From contig NZ_CP186274.1 in the NCBI RefSeq assembly GCF_049331405.1, forward strand, positions 6,014,001-6,078,000: 64,000 nt of DNA, given 5' to 3'. The notes under the pieces were generated by a model. The model saw nothing but the letters and a program-made list of their open reading frames with translations. It was not told where the DNA came from and searched no databases. A program made the translations under genes and the position numbers. Below are positions 28,101 through 38,400 of the stretch, piece by piece. The stretch is from PoT sp049331405. GTDB taxonomy: Bacteria > Planctomycetota > Planctomycetia > Isosphaerales > Isosphaeraceae. Each line of letters begins with the position of its first letter. Within the stretch, counting starts at the first letter, position 1.

Positions 28101-31100
28101 ACCGGCACACGCTCGGCGATGAGCCGGGCGAGGAGGTCGAGGACCGTCGTCAGCTGGTCGTGGCCGGGGAGGCAGGCCGAGAGCGCCACGTGCGGCCGCC
28201 CTTCGAGGATCTTGCCGATCATCCGCGTGCAGGAGCCGCCGGGGCCCGCCTCGATGAAGAAGCGCACGCCGTCGGCGTAGGCCCGCTCGATCACCGCCGG
28301 GTAGTCGATGCCGTGGATCGCCTGGGCGAGCACGGCGTCGGCGGCCGACTCCCGATCGGGGATGAACGGCAGGGACGAGGCCCCGCTATAGAACCGGATG
28401 CCCGGCGGGGGCGTCGTCTCCAGCAGATGCAACTCCCGGTACGCGGGCTCCACCTCGCGGGCGACCTCGCAATGGATCGTGCTGACGAGCGGGAGTGGGA
28501 AGAACCGGCCCCCGAGGGCCTGGACCGCACGCTCGACCGCCCGGCGATCGCCGCCGATGACCGTCTCGCTCGCCGTGTTCACGATCAGGATGTAGACAAG
28601 CTCTTGCCCCGCGATTGCCTTGCGGACCGCCTCGGCCGGGTACGGCAGGATCCCCGCCACCCACTCGACCGGCTCCCCTTGCGGGATCCCCCAGGCGCGT
28701 CGGGCGGCATCGCAGGGGCCGGCGAGTTCGGTTCGGAAGAGTGGCGATTCGTTGATCCGATGGAGCATCGCGTCGCGCTCGGTCCAGGCCCGGAGCGCGA
28801 ACAATGCGGCCGACTCGCCGAGGCTGTACCCGATTGCTGCGCACGGCTTGAGGCCGAAGGCGAGCAGCATGTCGGAGACGAGGCAGCCGAGCGTGACCTG
28901 GCCGAGGATCGGCGGCCGGTGGTCGGCGAACCCGTCCGTCGGATCCTCGTTCCAGAAAGTCCCGGGGGCGAGCTGGCCCCGGAGTCGGCCGTTCTCGGCG
29001 TCTTGCGCACGGAAGACCTCGGGCCAGAGCGACGACAGCGCCCGCCCCATGCCGCTGAACTGGTTGCCCAGGCCGGGGAAGACGAAGGCGACCTCGGAGC
29101 CCGGCGGGAACTGCCCGCTGGTGAGGAAGGCGCGGTCGTCGGTGCGCCTCCTGGCGTGGCGGTTGGCATCGGTCGTGCCCAGGCGTTGCCGGGCCTCGGC
29201 CGTCAGCTCGAAGAGGGCGTCGGTGACCGATCGGCCGGCGGCCAGGATCGGCCGGAACTTCGCCTCGTGCGCGACGAGGGCCAGGCCCAGCCGCTTCGAA
29301 GGGTCGACCCCGTGGAGCTGCCACCAGCGCCTGGCCAGGGCTTCGAGGCTCGAGAACGACTCGCGGACCACTAGGGCGTCCAGCTCGTCGAGCCCGCGTC
29401 GCAGACCCTCATCGTCGTCGGCCTCGATCGCGAAGAGCACCGAGCCCCGATGCCCGAGGGGCTGGAACCGGTCGGGGTAGGCGATGCTCGCCTGGGGTTC
29501 GTAGGCCTCGAGCAGGGCGTGGAGGATGTTGCCGTCGCTGCCGAGCGAGCTGACCGCCGCGCGTCTCGGGCCGCTGGCGCGGTCGCGGAGCCAGTATTGC
29601 GGCCCTCTCGGCGCGATGAACGGCGAGCGCTCGGGGCCCAGCTCGGCCAGGACCTCGTCGTCCCCGCGCAAGGGGGGGATCATCTGCTGATACAGGCAGA
29701 GCGAGGCCTTGATGAGCGAGGCGAGCCCGGAGGCCGCGCCGGCGTGGCCGACGTCCCCCTTGGCCGATCCCAACGCGCACTTAGACGACGATGGCCAGAG
29801 GCGGCCGAACTCGGCGAGCGCCGAGGCCTCGAGCAGGTCCTCGGCCGGTCGCCCGCTGCCGTTGGCCTCGAGGTATTCCACGCTGGCCGGCTCGACGTCG
29901 GCCTCGTTGTAGCAGCGGTCGAGGGCGGAAAGGTAGGCCGAGGGGTCGACCCCCGTCGCCGCGCCCAGCCCCTTGACCACGGCGTAGATCCGGTCGCCGT
30001 CGCGCTCGGCGTCCTCGAGCCGCTTGAGGATGACCGCCCCCGCGCCGTCGCCGGGGACCGTGCCGTCGGCCCCGCGGCCCAGCGGCCGGACTGTCCCCGA
30101 GTTCGAGAAGGGCTGGATCTGCTGGGTGCAGAGCACCGCGCGGAAGTCGCAGGCGAGGTCGACGGCGCCGACGATCGCCTCGTCGATCTCCCGGTTCTCG
30201 AGCAGGCGCATGGCGACCTCGAGGGCCCGGAGCCCCGACGTCTCCTCGCCCGAGACCGTGAAGCTCGGCCCGCCGATGCGGAACTCGCGGGCGATCCGGC
30301 TCGCGACGAGGCCCCCCAGGGCGCCCATCGTGCGGTTCGCCGAGAGCGCGGGGCCGGAGGCGTCGCGGAGGGCGGCGACCCACTCCGCCAGTTGCTCCTC
30401 GGTGAGGCCCCAGCCCTCGTCGCGGTTCCAGGCCCTGGCCTTCTCGAGCAAGGACCAGCGATGGTTGAAGTTCGTCGTATTCAGGTCGAGCCCGATCCCG
30501 ACGAAGACGCCGGCCTCGAGCCTTGGCCGATCGTCCCAGCCGGCGTCGGCGATCGCTTCGGCCGCCGCCAGCAAGGCCAGCGACTGCTGCGGCAGCATCT
30601 CCTCGAGCTCGCGCGGAGGGATCCGGAACCGATCGGACTGGAGCGTGAGGTCCTTGATGGCGTAGCCGAGCGGCTTGAGCTGGCCGAAACCCTCGTTGCG
30701 GAACCAGGAGCTTTGCGAGAGCCCCCAACAGTTCCGGAGCACGGCCGGGCCGCCCGGGATGTCGCCGCCCAGCACCCGTTCCTGGAAGGCACACAGCCCT
30801 CGGAATGGGCCGAAGTGGGCCGACATCCCCACGATGGCGAACGAGCCGCCGCCGGGGCTGGACCGGGTATGCAAGGCGGGAGCTTGCTCGCCCCGCGCCG
30901 GGGCCGTTGGCGGGATCCATTCTTCGATCAAGGCATGAGCATTGATGCCGCCGAAGCCGAAGCCGCTGATCGCCGCGCGTCGGGCCTGCCCGGCTTTGCG
31001 GGGCGACCACGGGCGGGACTCGCTCAGGACCCGGAAGGGGCCGGGCTCGTAGTCGAGTTTGGGCGACGGGCTCTCGAAGTTTGCGGTCGGGGGCAAGGTG

Positions 31101-32257
31101 TCGTGCTTGAGCGCGAGCAGGAGCTTGAGCAGGCCCGCCGAGCCTGCGGCCGTCAGGGCGTGGCCGATGTTCGACTTCACCGAGCCGATCACACACTGAC
31201 CCGCCGACCAGCCCTCGCCGCCCCAGAGGTCGCGGAGGCTCTTGAACTCGACGGCGTCCCCGACGGGTGTGCCGGTCGCGTGGCACTCGATGAGGTCGAT
31301 CTCGCGCGGATCCCAGCCGGCCTGCTTGTAGGCCGAGGTCATCGCGCGGAGCTGCCCCTCGGAGCTCGGGGCGAGCAACCCGCCGTCAACGTCGTTCGAG
31401 AGGCCGACCGCCGCGATGACGCCGTAGATCTTATCTCCCTGGCGGACGGCGTCCCCGAGCCGCTTGAGGACGAAGACGCCCGCCCCCTCGCCGACGACCA
31501 GTCCGTCGCCCCGCTCGTCGAACGGGCTCGGCTTGCCCGAGGCCGCGAGGGCCCGCAGTTGCGAGAACCCCATCTGCGTGTAGAGGGGATCCGGCCTGGA
31601 GAGCCCCCCGGCGAGCATCGCGTCGGCCCTGCCAGCGAGCAGCGTGTCACACGCGAGCTTCAGGGCGTATAGCGACGAAGCGCAGGCGGCGTCGAGCGTA
31701 TAGCTCCCCCCGCCGAGCCCGAGCGCCTGGGCGAGCAGCCCGGCCGGGAGCCCCGCGACGTACGCGTTCCAGGGGTCGGTCGAGTCCCCCCGCCGGCTCG
31801 TGGTCCCGACGCCGACGAGCTCCTCGAAGGTCCGCCCGAGCGTGTCGCGGGCGATCGCCGAGGCCGACTCGGTGGGCAAGACGATGTGCCCGAGGACGAC
31901 GCCGACGCGACTGCGGTCGAGCGACGCGATCTTGGCGTCGCGCCAGGCCTGGTGGCCGGCGTGGAGCCCCAGGAGCACGGAGGGGTCGAGCCGGTCGAGG
32001 AAGTCCGGGTCGATGTCGAGCCCATCGGCGTCGAACGCGAAGTCCTCGATGAAGCCGCCCCGCGTCGAGTAGACGTGGTCGGCGAGGCCGACGCGCGGGT
32101 CGTAGGCGTCGTCCGCGTCGAGCAGCCAGCGCCCGGCCGGCACCTCTCGCGTGGAGTCGACCCCGCCCGCGACGTTGGACCAAAACCGCTCGAGGTCGGG
32201 GGCGCCGGGGAAGATCCCCCCGATCCCGATGATCGCCACCCGCTCGGCCTGTTGCAT
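25160..32257 (-). CDS. pfaC: PfaC-like lipid synthase subunit: KS-CLF-AT-dehydratase domains
   Basis: 2365 residues. Domain 1 (about 5-455) is a complete ketosynthase: Cys192 in DAACASS, ECHATGT and SNIGH. Domain 2 (about 470-950) is a ketosynthase-like chain-length factor in which the cysteine position is Glu672 (SGEETSG). Domain 3 (about 1055-1385) is an acyltransferase with Ser1145 in GYSLGES. After a Pro/Ala-rich linker come four FabA-type hotdog segments (about 1610-2365). The second (CHFVDDRVMPG, His1877) and fourth (AHFYQDPVCPG) keep the catalytic histidine, while the first and third do not, suggesting two didomain dehydratases. This matches the KS-CLF-AT-DH architecture of PUFA/secondary-lipid synthases that have no separate PfaB. 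The ribosome site is weak. Confidence 0.9.
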   Translation of the reverse strand: MQQAERVAIIGIGGIFPGAPDLERFWSNVAGGVDSTREVPAGRWLLDADDAYDPRVGLADHVYSTRGGFIEDFAFDADGLDIDPDFLDRLDPSVLLGLHAGHQAWRDAKIASLDRSRVGVVLGHIVLPTESASAIARDTLGRTFEELVGVGTTSRRGDSTDPWNAYVAGLPAGLLAQALGLGGGSYTLDAACASSLYALKLACDTLLAGRADAMLAGGLSRPDPLYTQMGFSQLRALAASGKPSPFDERGDGLVVGEGAGVFVLKRLGDAVRQGDKIYGVIAAVGLSNDVDGGLLAPSSEGQLRAMTSAYKQAGWDPREIDLIECHATGTPVGDAVEFKSLRDLWGGEGWSAGQCVIGSVKSNIGHALTAAGSAGLLKLLLALKHDTLPPTANFESPSPKLDYEPGPFRVLSESRPWSPRKAGQARRAAISGFGFGGINAHALIEEWIPPTAPARGEQAPALHTRSSPGGGSFAIVGMSAHFGPFRGLCAFQERVLGGDIPGGPAVLRNCWGLSQSSWFRNEGFGQLKPLGYAIKDLTLQSDRFRIPPRELEEMLPQQSLALLAAAEAIADAGWDDRPRLEAGVFVGIGLDLNTTNFNHRWSLLEKARAWNRDEGWGLTEEQLAEWVAALRDASGPALSANRTMGALGGLVASRIAREFRIGGPSFTVSGEETSGLRALEVAMRLLENREIDEAIVGAVDLACDFRAVLCTQQIQPFSNSGTVRPLGRGADGTVPGDGAGAVILKRLEDAERDGDRIYAVVKGLGAATGVDPSAYLSALDRCYNEADVEPASVEYLEANGSGRPAEDLLEASALAEFGRLWPSSSKCALGSAKGDVGHAGAASGLASLIKASLCLYQQMIPPLRGDDEVLAELGPERSPFIAPRGPQYWLRDRASGPRRAAVSSLGSDGNILHALLEAYEPQASIAYPDRFQPLGHRGSVLFAIEADDDEGLRRGLDELDALVVRESFSSLEALARRWWQLHGVDPSKRLGLALVAHEAKFRPILAAGRSVTDALFELTAEARQRLGTTDANRHARRRTDDRAFLTSGQFPPGSEVAFVFPGLGNQFSGMGRALSSLWPEVFRAQDAENGRLRGQLAPGTFWNEDPTDGFADHRPPILGQVTLGCLVSDMLLAFGLKPCAAIGYSLGESAALFALRAWTERDAMLHRINESPLFRTELAGPCDAARRAWGIPQGEPVEWVAGILPYPAEAVRKAIAGQELVYILIVNTASETVIGGDRRAVERAVQALGGRFFPLPLVSTIHCEVAREVEPAYRELHLLETTPPPGIRFYSGASSLPFIPDRESAADAVLAQAIHGIDYPAVIERAYADGVRFFIEAGPGGSCTRMIGKILEGRPHVALSACLPGHDQLTTVLDLLARLIAERVPVDLTPLYGPKELAAKTPSQGGGKPSRVIKVEVGGQPYRIPKPPTQGRRPTRPPSLPPSHEPVSRFDAEPIAPPRPPAIPHVASEPRFVQPTETPDISRNSGQVPPQVPNLAMLPTTDSQPLNRQVADSESARAEAHEAFLKISSDLSQTLANQLAFQMALIEALLDDPAGVASAHAHATPIQVEEHAPEPTLEAPVPALEAPAVPVALDRNQCLEFAIGSIGAVLGPEFAEIDAHPTRVRLPDEPLMLVDRILSIEGEPRSMQGGRVVTEHDVLRGAWYLDGGRIPTCIAVESGQADLFLSGYLGIDFITKGLAVYRLLDAVVTFHRSLPVPGDVIHYDIHIDHFFRQGETYLFRFHFEATVGGEPLMSMQDGCAGFFTAEALAAGQGIVAPRLERQTRTGGRPDDWEDFVSVGVESYDDHQVEALRRGDLEAAFGPQFAGLALRDPVRLPGGLMTLVHRVLELDPHGGKFGLGRIRAEADIDPEAWFMTCHFVDDRVMPGTLMFECCLHTLRIHLMRLGWVGEHDEIACEPIPGVASRLKCRGQVIESTRKVTYEVTIKELGYGPEPYAIVDALMYADGKPVVEISDMSLRMTGLSREALQRTWAGRQPQAGSALATRDVEPPALYDFNRILAFAVGNPSDAFGEPYRIFDSGRVIARLPGPPFQFLDRITAIQAEPWKLAAGGEIEARYDVPADAWYFAAEQDRHMPFAVLLEAALQPCGWLAAYLGSALTSDADLKFRNLGGSAVALEPVTPETGTLVTKIKITKVSRSAGMIIQNFDMEVQAQGRTIYKGDTYFGFFLAEALANQIGIRDAALYRPNPEELARAQSFAYPREAPFPDDRLRMIDQVDVFIPDGGPHGLGFIEGSQPVDPGTWYFQAHFYQDPVCPGSLGLESFLQLLKVKASERWGVGPESVFRFESSLPHRWMYRGQVLPTDRRVVVQATITEIDDRTRRLKADGFLTVDGRTIFQMNDFTLGVD

Positions 32258-32431
32258 GATCTTGTTGGTGATGGAGGGCCGATCCGCAGATCAAGTCGAT
32301 GGTACGAAGGTCGATAGACGCAGGAACAAACCATCCGAAGGAATGGGTGTCGGTCGACGCCCGGTGGATGGCGTCCACGACGGATCAGACCGGCTCCGGA
32401 CCCCTGTGCGGGCCGATCCGCATCATCATTA

Positions 32432-35400
32432 TCATTGCGAGGCCATCGTGATCCGGTTGCGCCGGAAGGCCTGATTGAGCGAGGCGTCGACCACGCATTC
32501 GTAGTCGTTCATCTGAGCGATCAGGGTGCCGTCGAGGTCGAGGATCTCGACATCGGCCCGGGCACGATGGGGGCCGGTCTGGGTGATCCTGGCGACGATC
32601 CGGACCTCGGTCTGGGGGAACTGGCTGCGGAACTGGCGGTACTGGCCGACGAAGGTCGGCAGCGAGGCGGCACCCAGGTGCTCGACGCTCCAGACGATCA
32701 GCATCTGGAAGGCACAGTCGACCGACAGCGGGTCGGACAGCCAGCTCTGGCGGAGCGGCCGGTCGATCCAGTGCGAGGGGGCCGGCGTCGTCGCCGCCAG
32801 GGCGATGATCCCCGACTCGTCGCAGCCCTCGATCTGGTCGAGCCCTTGGAGGTCGGGCCCGTGGAAGAGGACGTCGCGATAGATCTCGGCCGTCCCCGAG
32901 GCCAGCGGGGGCAGGTCGCGATCCTCGATGGCCCTCTGGCCGGGGACCAGGCGATCGGCCAGGAGGATCTCGGCGCGGGCGTGAAGCGTGTCACGATCCG
33001 AGCCCTCGAGCTTGCCGCGGAGCTCGACCGGCACGCGGTAGACGCCATTCTCGCGGACGGCCTTCGCCGCCAGGATCCGGATCGTCTCCGGACGGTCGGC
33101 GCGGAGCACGACCCCCTTGTAGAGTCGCAGCTCATCGACGCCCCCGAAGGCGAGGCCGGGGTGGCGTTGCAGGGCCCCCTGCGCGAGCCATTCCATGATC
33201 AGGGCCATCGGTAGGACGGGTCGGCCGTCGATGATGTGCGACCGCAGGATCGGGGTCGAGGCCACGTCCAGGGTCCGCTCGAAGACGGTCGTCAGCGTCG
33301 GGTTCGCCGCGGCGGCGGGCTGGGTCTCGGTCGTCGGCTTCGGCTCGGGCGGGGTCGTCCCGTCGGCTCCCAGGATCACGATCTCGGCGGGGCGGTCCCT
33401 CTGCGTCGCGAGTTCCTCGACGAGGTAGCGGGCACCGTCGCGGAGCGGGATCAAGGGGATCCCTTCCGACTCGAAGAGGGGGCGGAGGGACGGCGTGACC
33501 ATGCCGCCGGCCCAGGGGCCCCAGTTGACGGCCACGACCCGGCAGTTGGGGCGGGACTTGGCCTCGCGCTGGGCGTACTTGTTCATGACCTCATTGGCCG
33601 CCGCGTAGGCGACCTGCCCCTTGCGGCCGAACCTCGCGGTCGACGAGGAGAAGAGGACGAGGATCCGCAGGTCGTCGCCGGCCGTCGCGTCGAGCAGGCC
33701 GCGGAGCCCGAGGACCTTGGTCTCGTACACCGAAGTGAACTGGTCGTCGCTCTGGTCGACGATCAGGCGGTCGGCGAGCACCCCCGCGCCGTGGACGAGG
33801 CCGGCGATCGGCCCGACCTCGGCTCGGATCGCGGCGAGGGCCTGCCGCATGGCGGCCGGGTCGCGGACGTCGACCGAGCGGTAGATCGCCTTGGCCCCGG
33901 CCGACTCGATACGCCCGAGGGTCGAGAGGATCTCGCGGTTGGCCGAGAGGTCGCGGTACTGGTTGCCGATCACCTGGGGCGTCGCGTGGCCGTTGGCCCG
34001 TGCCACCAGCGCCCGCTTGATCTCGCTCTCCTGCTCGAGCGGCGCGAGCCAGGCCGGCTCGGGCGTCGGCTCGGGGCTGCGGCCGAGCAGCACGATCGTG
34101 GGCTGCGATGCTTCGGCGAGCGCGACGGCGACTTCCGCCGTGACCCCGCGGGCTCCGCCCGTGATCACGACGACATCGCCTCGTCCGATGGGCAGGGTCG
34201 AGTTGTGGCCGTCGAGCGGGATCGAGCCGATCTCGAGCGTCGAGCGCCCCTCGCGAGTCAGGCCGACTTCACCCGGCCCCTGGCGGAGGATTTCAGTCGC
34301 CAGGCGCTCGGCGGCCATCGCCGGATCGCGGAACTGCGAGTCGAGGTCGATCGCCTTGCAGGCGACCCCCTTCCACTCGTGGCCGGCGGTCTTGGCCAGG
34401 CCGGCGAGTCCTCCCGCCGTGGGGTCGACCCCTTCGGCCATCGCATGAAAACCGAAATACCCGTCGATCCGGCTCACGGTGGCGAGCAGCGCGGAGCCGG
34501 CACCCTGCTCTGCGGCCTTATTGAGTCCCGCGCCGCAGGCCCGCATCAGGCGGAAACTGTCGAGGATCAGTGCATCTCGATCCGTCTGGCCGCCGTCGAG
34601 GATGACGAGGCCGTCCAGGTTCGCTGGGGCCGTCAGCTTGCCCGCGTCGGCCCAGGAAATCAGGCGAGCCTTGTATCCCTGGCCTTCGAGCCGCCCGGCC
34701 AGGGCCTTCGCCACGCCCGCGGTGTCCTCGGTGATCCAGATCTCGCCCCCCTTGCGGATGGCGAGCGGAGTGCCTTTGCCCGAGTCGTCGAGGGCCACGC
34801 TCTTCACCACGAGCCGCTGCACGGCGGGCCGGGCCGACGGGGTCGGCGTGGCTTCGCGAGCCACCGGGGCCTTCGTCGTCGCATGGCCGTTCAGGGCCGG
34901 TGCCACTTCGACGGGTTTGGCCGGGGCTTCATCCGACGAGCCGCAGAGGAACTCGACGATCTGGCCGAGGGTTCGGAGCGTGCCGAGGTGCTCCGGCTTC
35001 ACAACCGGGGCTTCGGGGAGTCGTTCCTGGATGGCGGAGAGGATCTCGACGCGCTTGATGGAGTCGATCCCAAGATCCGCGTCGAGGAGCATATCCGGCT
35101 CGAGCATCTCCGACGGGTAGCCGGTCTTATCGGCGACCACCTCGACGAGCACGGAGTTGATGAGCGACGCGGAGGCCGCGGCGGGTGCCGCCGGGGCTGC
35201 GGCTGTTGCTGCAGCGACGGGAGCCGCGTCGGCCTGGCCCTGTGCGAGGAAGTCGACGATCTGGCCGAGCGTCCTCAAAGTGCCCAGGTGCTCGGGCTTG
35301 ACGACGGGCGCGTCTGGCAATCGTTCCTGGATAGCGGAGAGGATCTCGACGCGCTTGATGGAGTCGATGCCGAGGTCGGCGTCGAGCTGCATCTCGGGCT

Positions 35401-38400
35401 CGAGCATCTCGGCCGGATAGCCCGTCTTGTCAGCCACGACTTCGACGAGCACCGAGTGAATCACCGAGACCGAAGCGGCAGGCGCTGCGGCAGCAACCGG
35501 AGCGGCGACGGCAACCGGAGCCGCGTCGGCCTGGCCTTGTGCGAGGAAGTCGACGATATGGCCGAGGGTTCGGAGCGTGCCCAGGTGCTCGGGCTTGACG
35601 ACGGGCGCGTCTGGCAGTCGTTCCTGGATGGCGGAGAGGATCTCGACGCGCTTGATGGAGTCGATGCCGAGGTCGGCGTCAAGCTGCATCTCTGGCTCGA
35701 GCATCTCGGCCGGATACCCGGTCTTGTCGGCGACCACTTCAATCAGGGCCGTCTGCACGGCCGAACGGCCGGGAGTCGCTGCGGCGGGAGCCGGAGCCTG
35801 AACCACCACGGGAGCCGGGGCCGCGACGGGCTCGGGGCGAGCGGGTGCGACCGGCTTGGGGGCCTCGCGACGAGCGGCCGGCTGAGGCTGGGGCTGAGCC
35901 TGCGGCCGTGGCGCCTGGAACCGGGGCGCCGCGGGGGCCGCGAGCGGTGCCGGGGCCGGTGCGGGCCGCTGCACGACCTGCTCGGGCTCGGCGAGCCTCG
36001 CGGAATACTCGGGGCGAGGAGCGGCGGGCGTGTGCGAAGGGGCCGGGGCGTGGGTGCCGAGGCCGAGCGAGGCGAGCGTCAATCGTTGCTGCTGCTCGAG
36101 CAGGCTCTGAAAGTTGCGCTGGGCCTTGTCCTGCCCTTCGAGGTACTGGCGATGGAGCTGCGAGGTCTGCTCCCCCATCTTCTGGAGGGCGACGAAGTTC
36201 GCCTGGGCGTCTCGGAGCGCCTGCGTCACCAGGGTCGGGTCGCTCGACCCGAGGGACGGAATGGGCTGCGGCTGGCTCGCTGCGGCGGTCGGCTGGGCCT
36301 TGTCTCGCGTCGCGGAGGGGACCATCGCGTGGGTGCCGTTCGTTGGTTTCATGGGTTGACCGGGGTGCGTTCCATTGCGTCCATGATGTGCGGTCCCTTC
36401 GCCGTTCTGCGCGGAGGCCATCGGCGACGGGGCTGGCGAAGGACGGAGCCTGGCAGGTGCCGCGGGAGAAGGAGGAGCAGGAAGGGCGTGCGTCTCGGCC
36501 GCCGTCGGTGCCGTGGTGGCGACGGGCGTCTTCTTCAACGCCTCGGGCTTCGGCGCGGCCGGCTTCTGGGGCTTCGCCTTGGGCTTGGCCGCGAAGTTCG
36601 CCCCCGAGACCTTCACCGTCAGCGTCGGCTTGCGGCCTTCCTTGGGGCGAGGGACGTGCGTGCCGTCCCAGGCGCCCAGGGCGACCGGATACCCGAGCGC
36701 GGCGAGCCGGGCGAGGGCCCTGGCGAGGTCATGCAACTCGCCGTCACGCCCTCGCGAGGCGTCGACGGAGAAGGCCGAGTGCTCCCGCCCTTCCAGGATC
36801 GCACCCACCAGGCCGCTCAGTTTGTTGTCCGGCCCGACCTCGAGGAAGGTGCGGATGCCGGAGGCATACATCGCCTCGATCTGCGCGACGAACTCGACGG
36901 GATTCGCGAGCTGGCCACCCAGGAGTTCCCTCGCGGCGTTGGGGTCGTCGGGATAGGTCGAGGCCGTCGTGTTGGCGAAGACCGGGATCTTCGCCGGGGC
37001 GAACGGCACGTCGCGGAGGGCTTCCAGGAACGGCACGCGCGCCTTGGCGACGAACCGGCTGTGGAAGGCCGCGGAGACGGGCAGGGTCCGCGTCGTGATC
37101 TTGCGGGCCTCGAACATCGCGGCCGCCTTCGCGATCTCGCCGCTCGGGCCCGAGACCACCGCCTGCTTCGGGGCGTTCTTGTTGGCGACGACGAGGTCGA
37201 TCCCCTCCGAGCGGAGCAGCGACTCGACCTGCTCGATCGGCGCGAAGACCGCCATCATCGAGCCCCGCTCGCCCGTCGACGAGCCGGCACCATTGGCCAT
37301 CAACTCGCCGCGCTTCCTGGCCAGGCGGTCGAACGCGTGTGCGTCGATGCGACCCGAGGCACAGAGCGCCGTCAGCTCGCCGAAGCTATGCCCCGCCGCG
37401 GCGTCGGGCTTGACGCCGAAGTGCTCGAGGATGCGATGGAGCCCGAGGCTCACCGCGCCAAGCGCCGGCTGGGCCACGTCCGTGGATCGGAGCGCCGTGT
37501 CCTGCTCGCCCCTGGCGTTGTCGTCGAAGGCGGGGTGGGGATAGATCAGGTCGCCCAGCCGCCGACCCCCCTTGAGCGGCGAATCGTCGGCCGCGGCGAG
37601 GGCGTCGTGCATCTGGGGGAATCGGCATGCGAGTGACCGCAACATGCCGACATATTGGGATCCTTGCCCCGGGAAGAGGGCCGCCAGGCCCCCCTTCGGT
37701 GCGCCGGTCTCGAGGAAGATGCCGTCGCGATTCGCGCCGGGCTTGCTCTTCCCCGTGCCGTTGCGGCCTTCCTGGAGGTGGGCGACGGCCGCCTTGGCCT
37801 TCTCGAGCTTCGCCGCGAGGTCGTCGGCCGCGCGGTCGACGACGAGGGTGAGCCGATAGGTCGCCGCCGGCCGGAACTTCGCCCGGGAGCGGGACGCCTC
37901 GTCACGCAACTCCGACCACGAGGCCGTCGCCGGCAGGGCGTCGAGGGCCTCGCGGAGGTCGGCGAGGCGGTCGGCCGAGAAGGCCAGGATCTGTGTGTCG
38001 CCGTCCCAGTCGATCTCCGCCTTGGGGGCGTCGAACTCCTCGAGGACGCAGTGGAAGTTGCTGCCGCCGAAGCCGAAGGCGCTCACCGCCGCGCGTCGGG
38101 GTGAGCCGGTCCTGGGGAGCCAGGGGCGGGCGTCAGTGTTGACGTAGAAGGGGGACTTGCCCGGGGCGACGCCGTCGAGCGGCCGGGTCACCTTGGCCGT
38201 GGGGGGCAGCACCTTGTGGTGCAAGGCCAGCGCCGCCTTCATCAGGCCGGCGGCCCCCGCCGCGGCCTTCGTGTGGCCGATCTGCGATTTCACCGAGCCG
38301 AGGGCGCACCAGGTCCCGTCGGCCTTGGCACCGCGGTAGACCGCGTTGAGCGCGTCGAGTTCGGTCGCGTCCCCGACCTTCGTCCCGGTGCCGTGGGCCT

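Noticed and set aside
25460..29374. Long open frame (about 1304 codons) on the plus strand opposite pfaC
   Set aside because: Antisense shadow of the PfaC frame; no recognisable domains and no ribosome site.
33236..37636. Very long open frame (about 1466 codons) on the plus strand opposite pfaA
   Set aside because: It is the antisense mirror of a clear pfaA coding frame in GC-rich DNA; the translation is low-complexity and Arg/Gly/Asp/Leu-rich with no domain.
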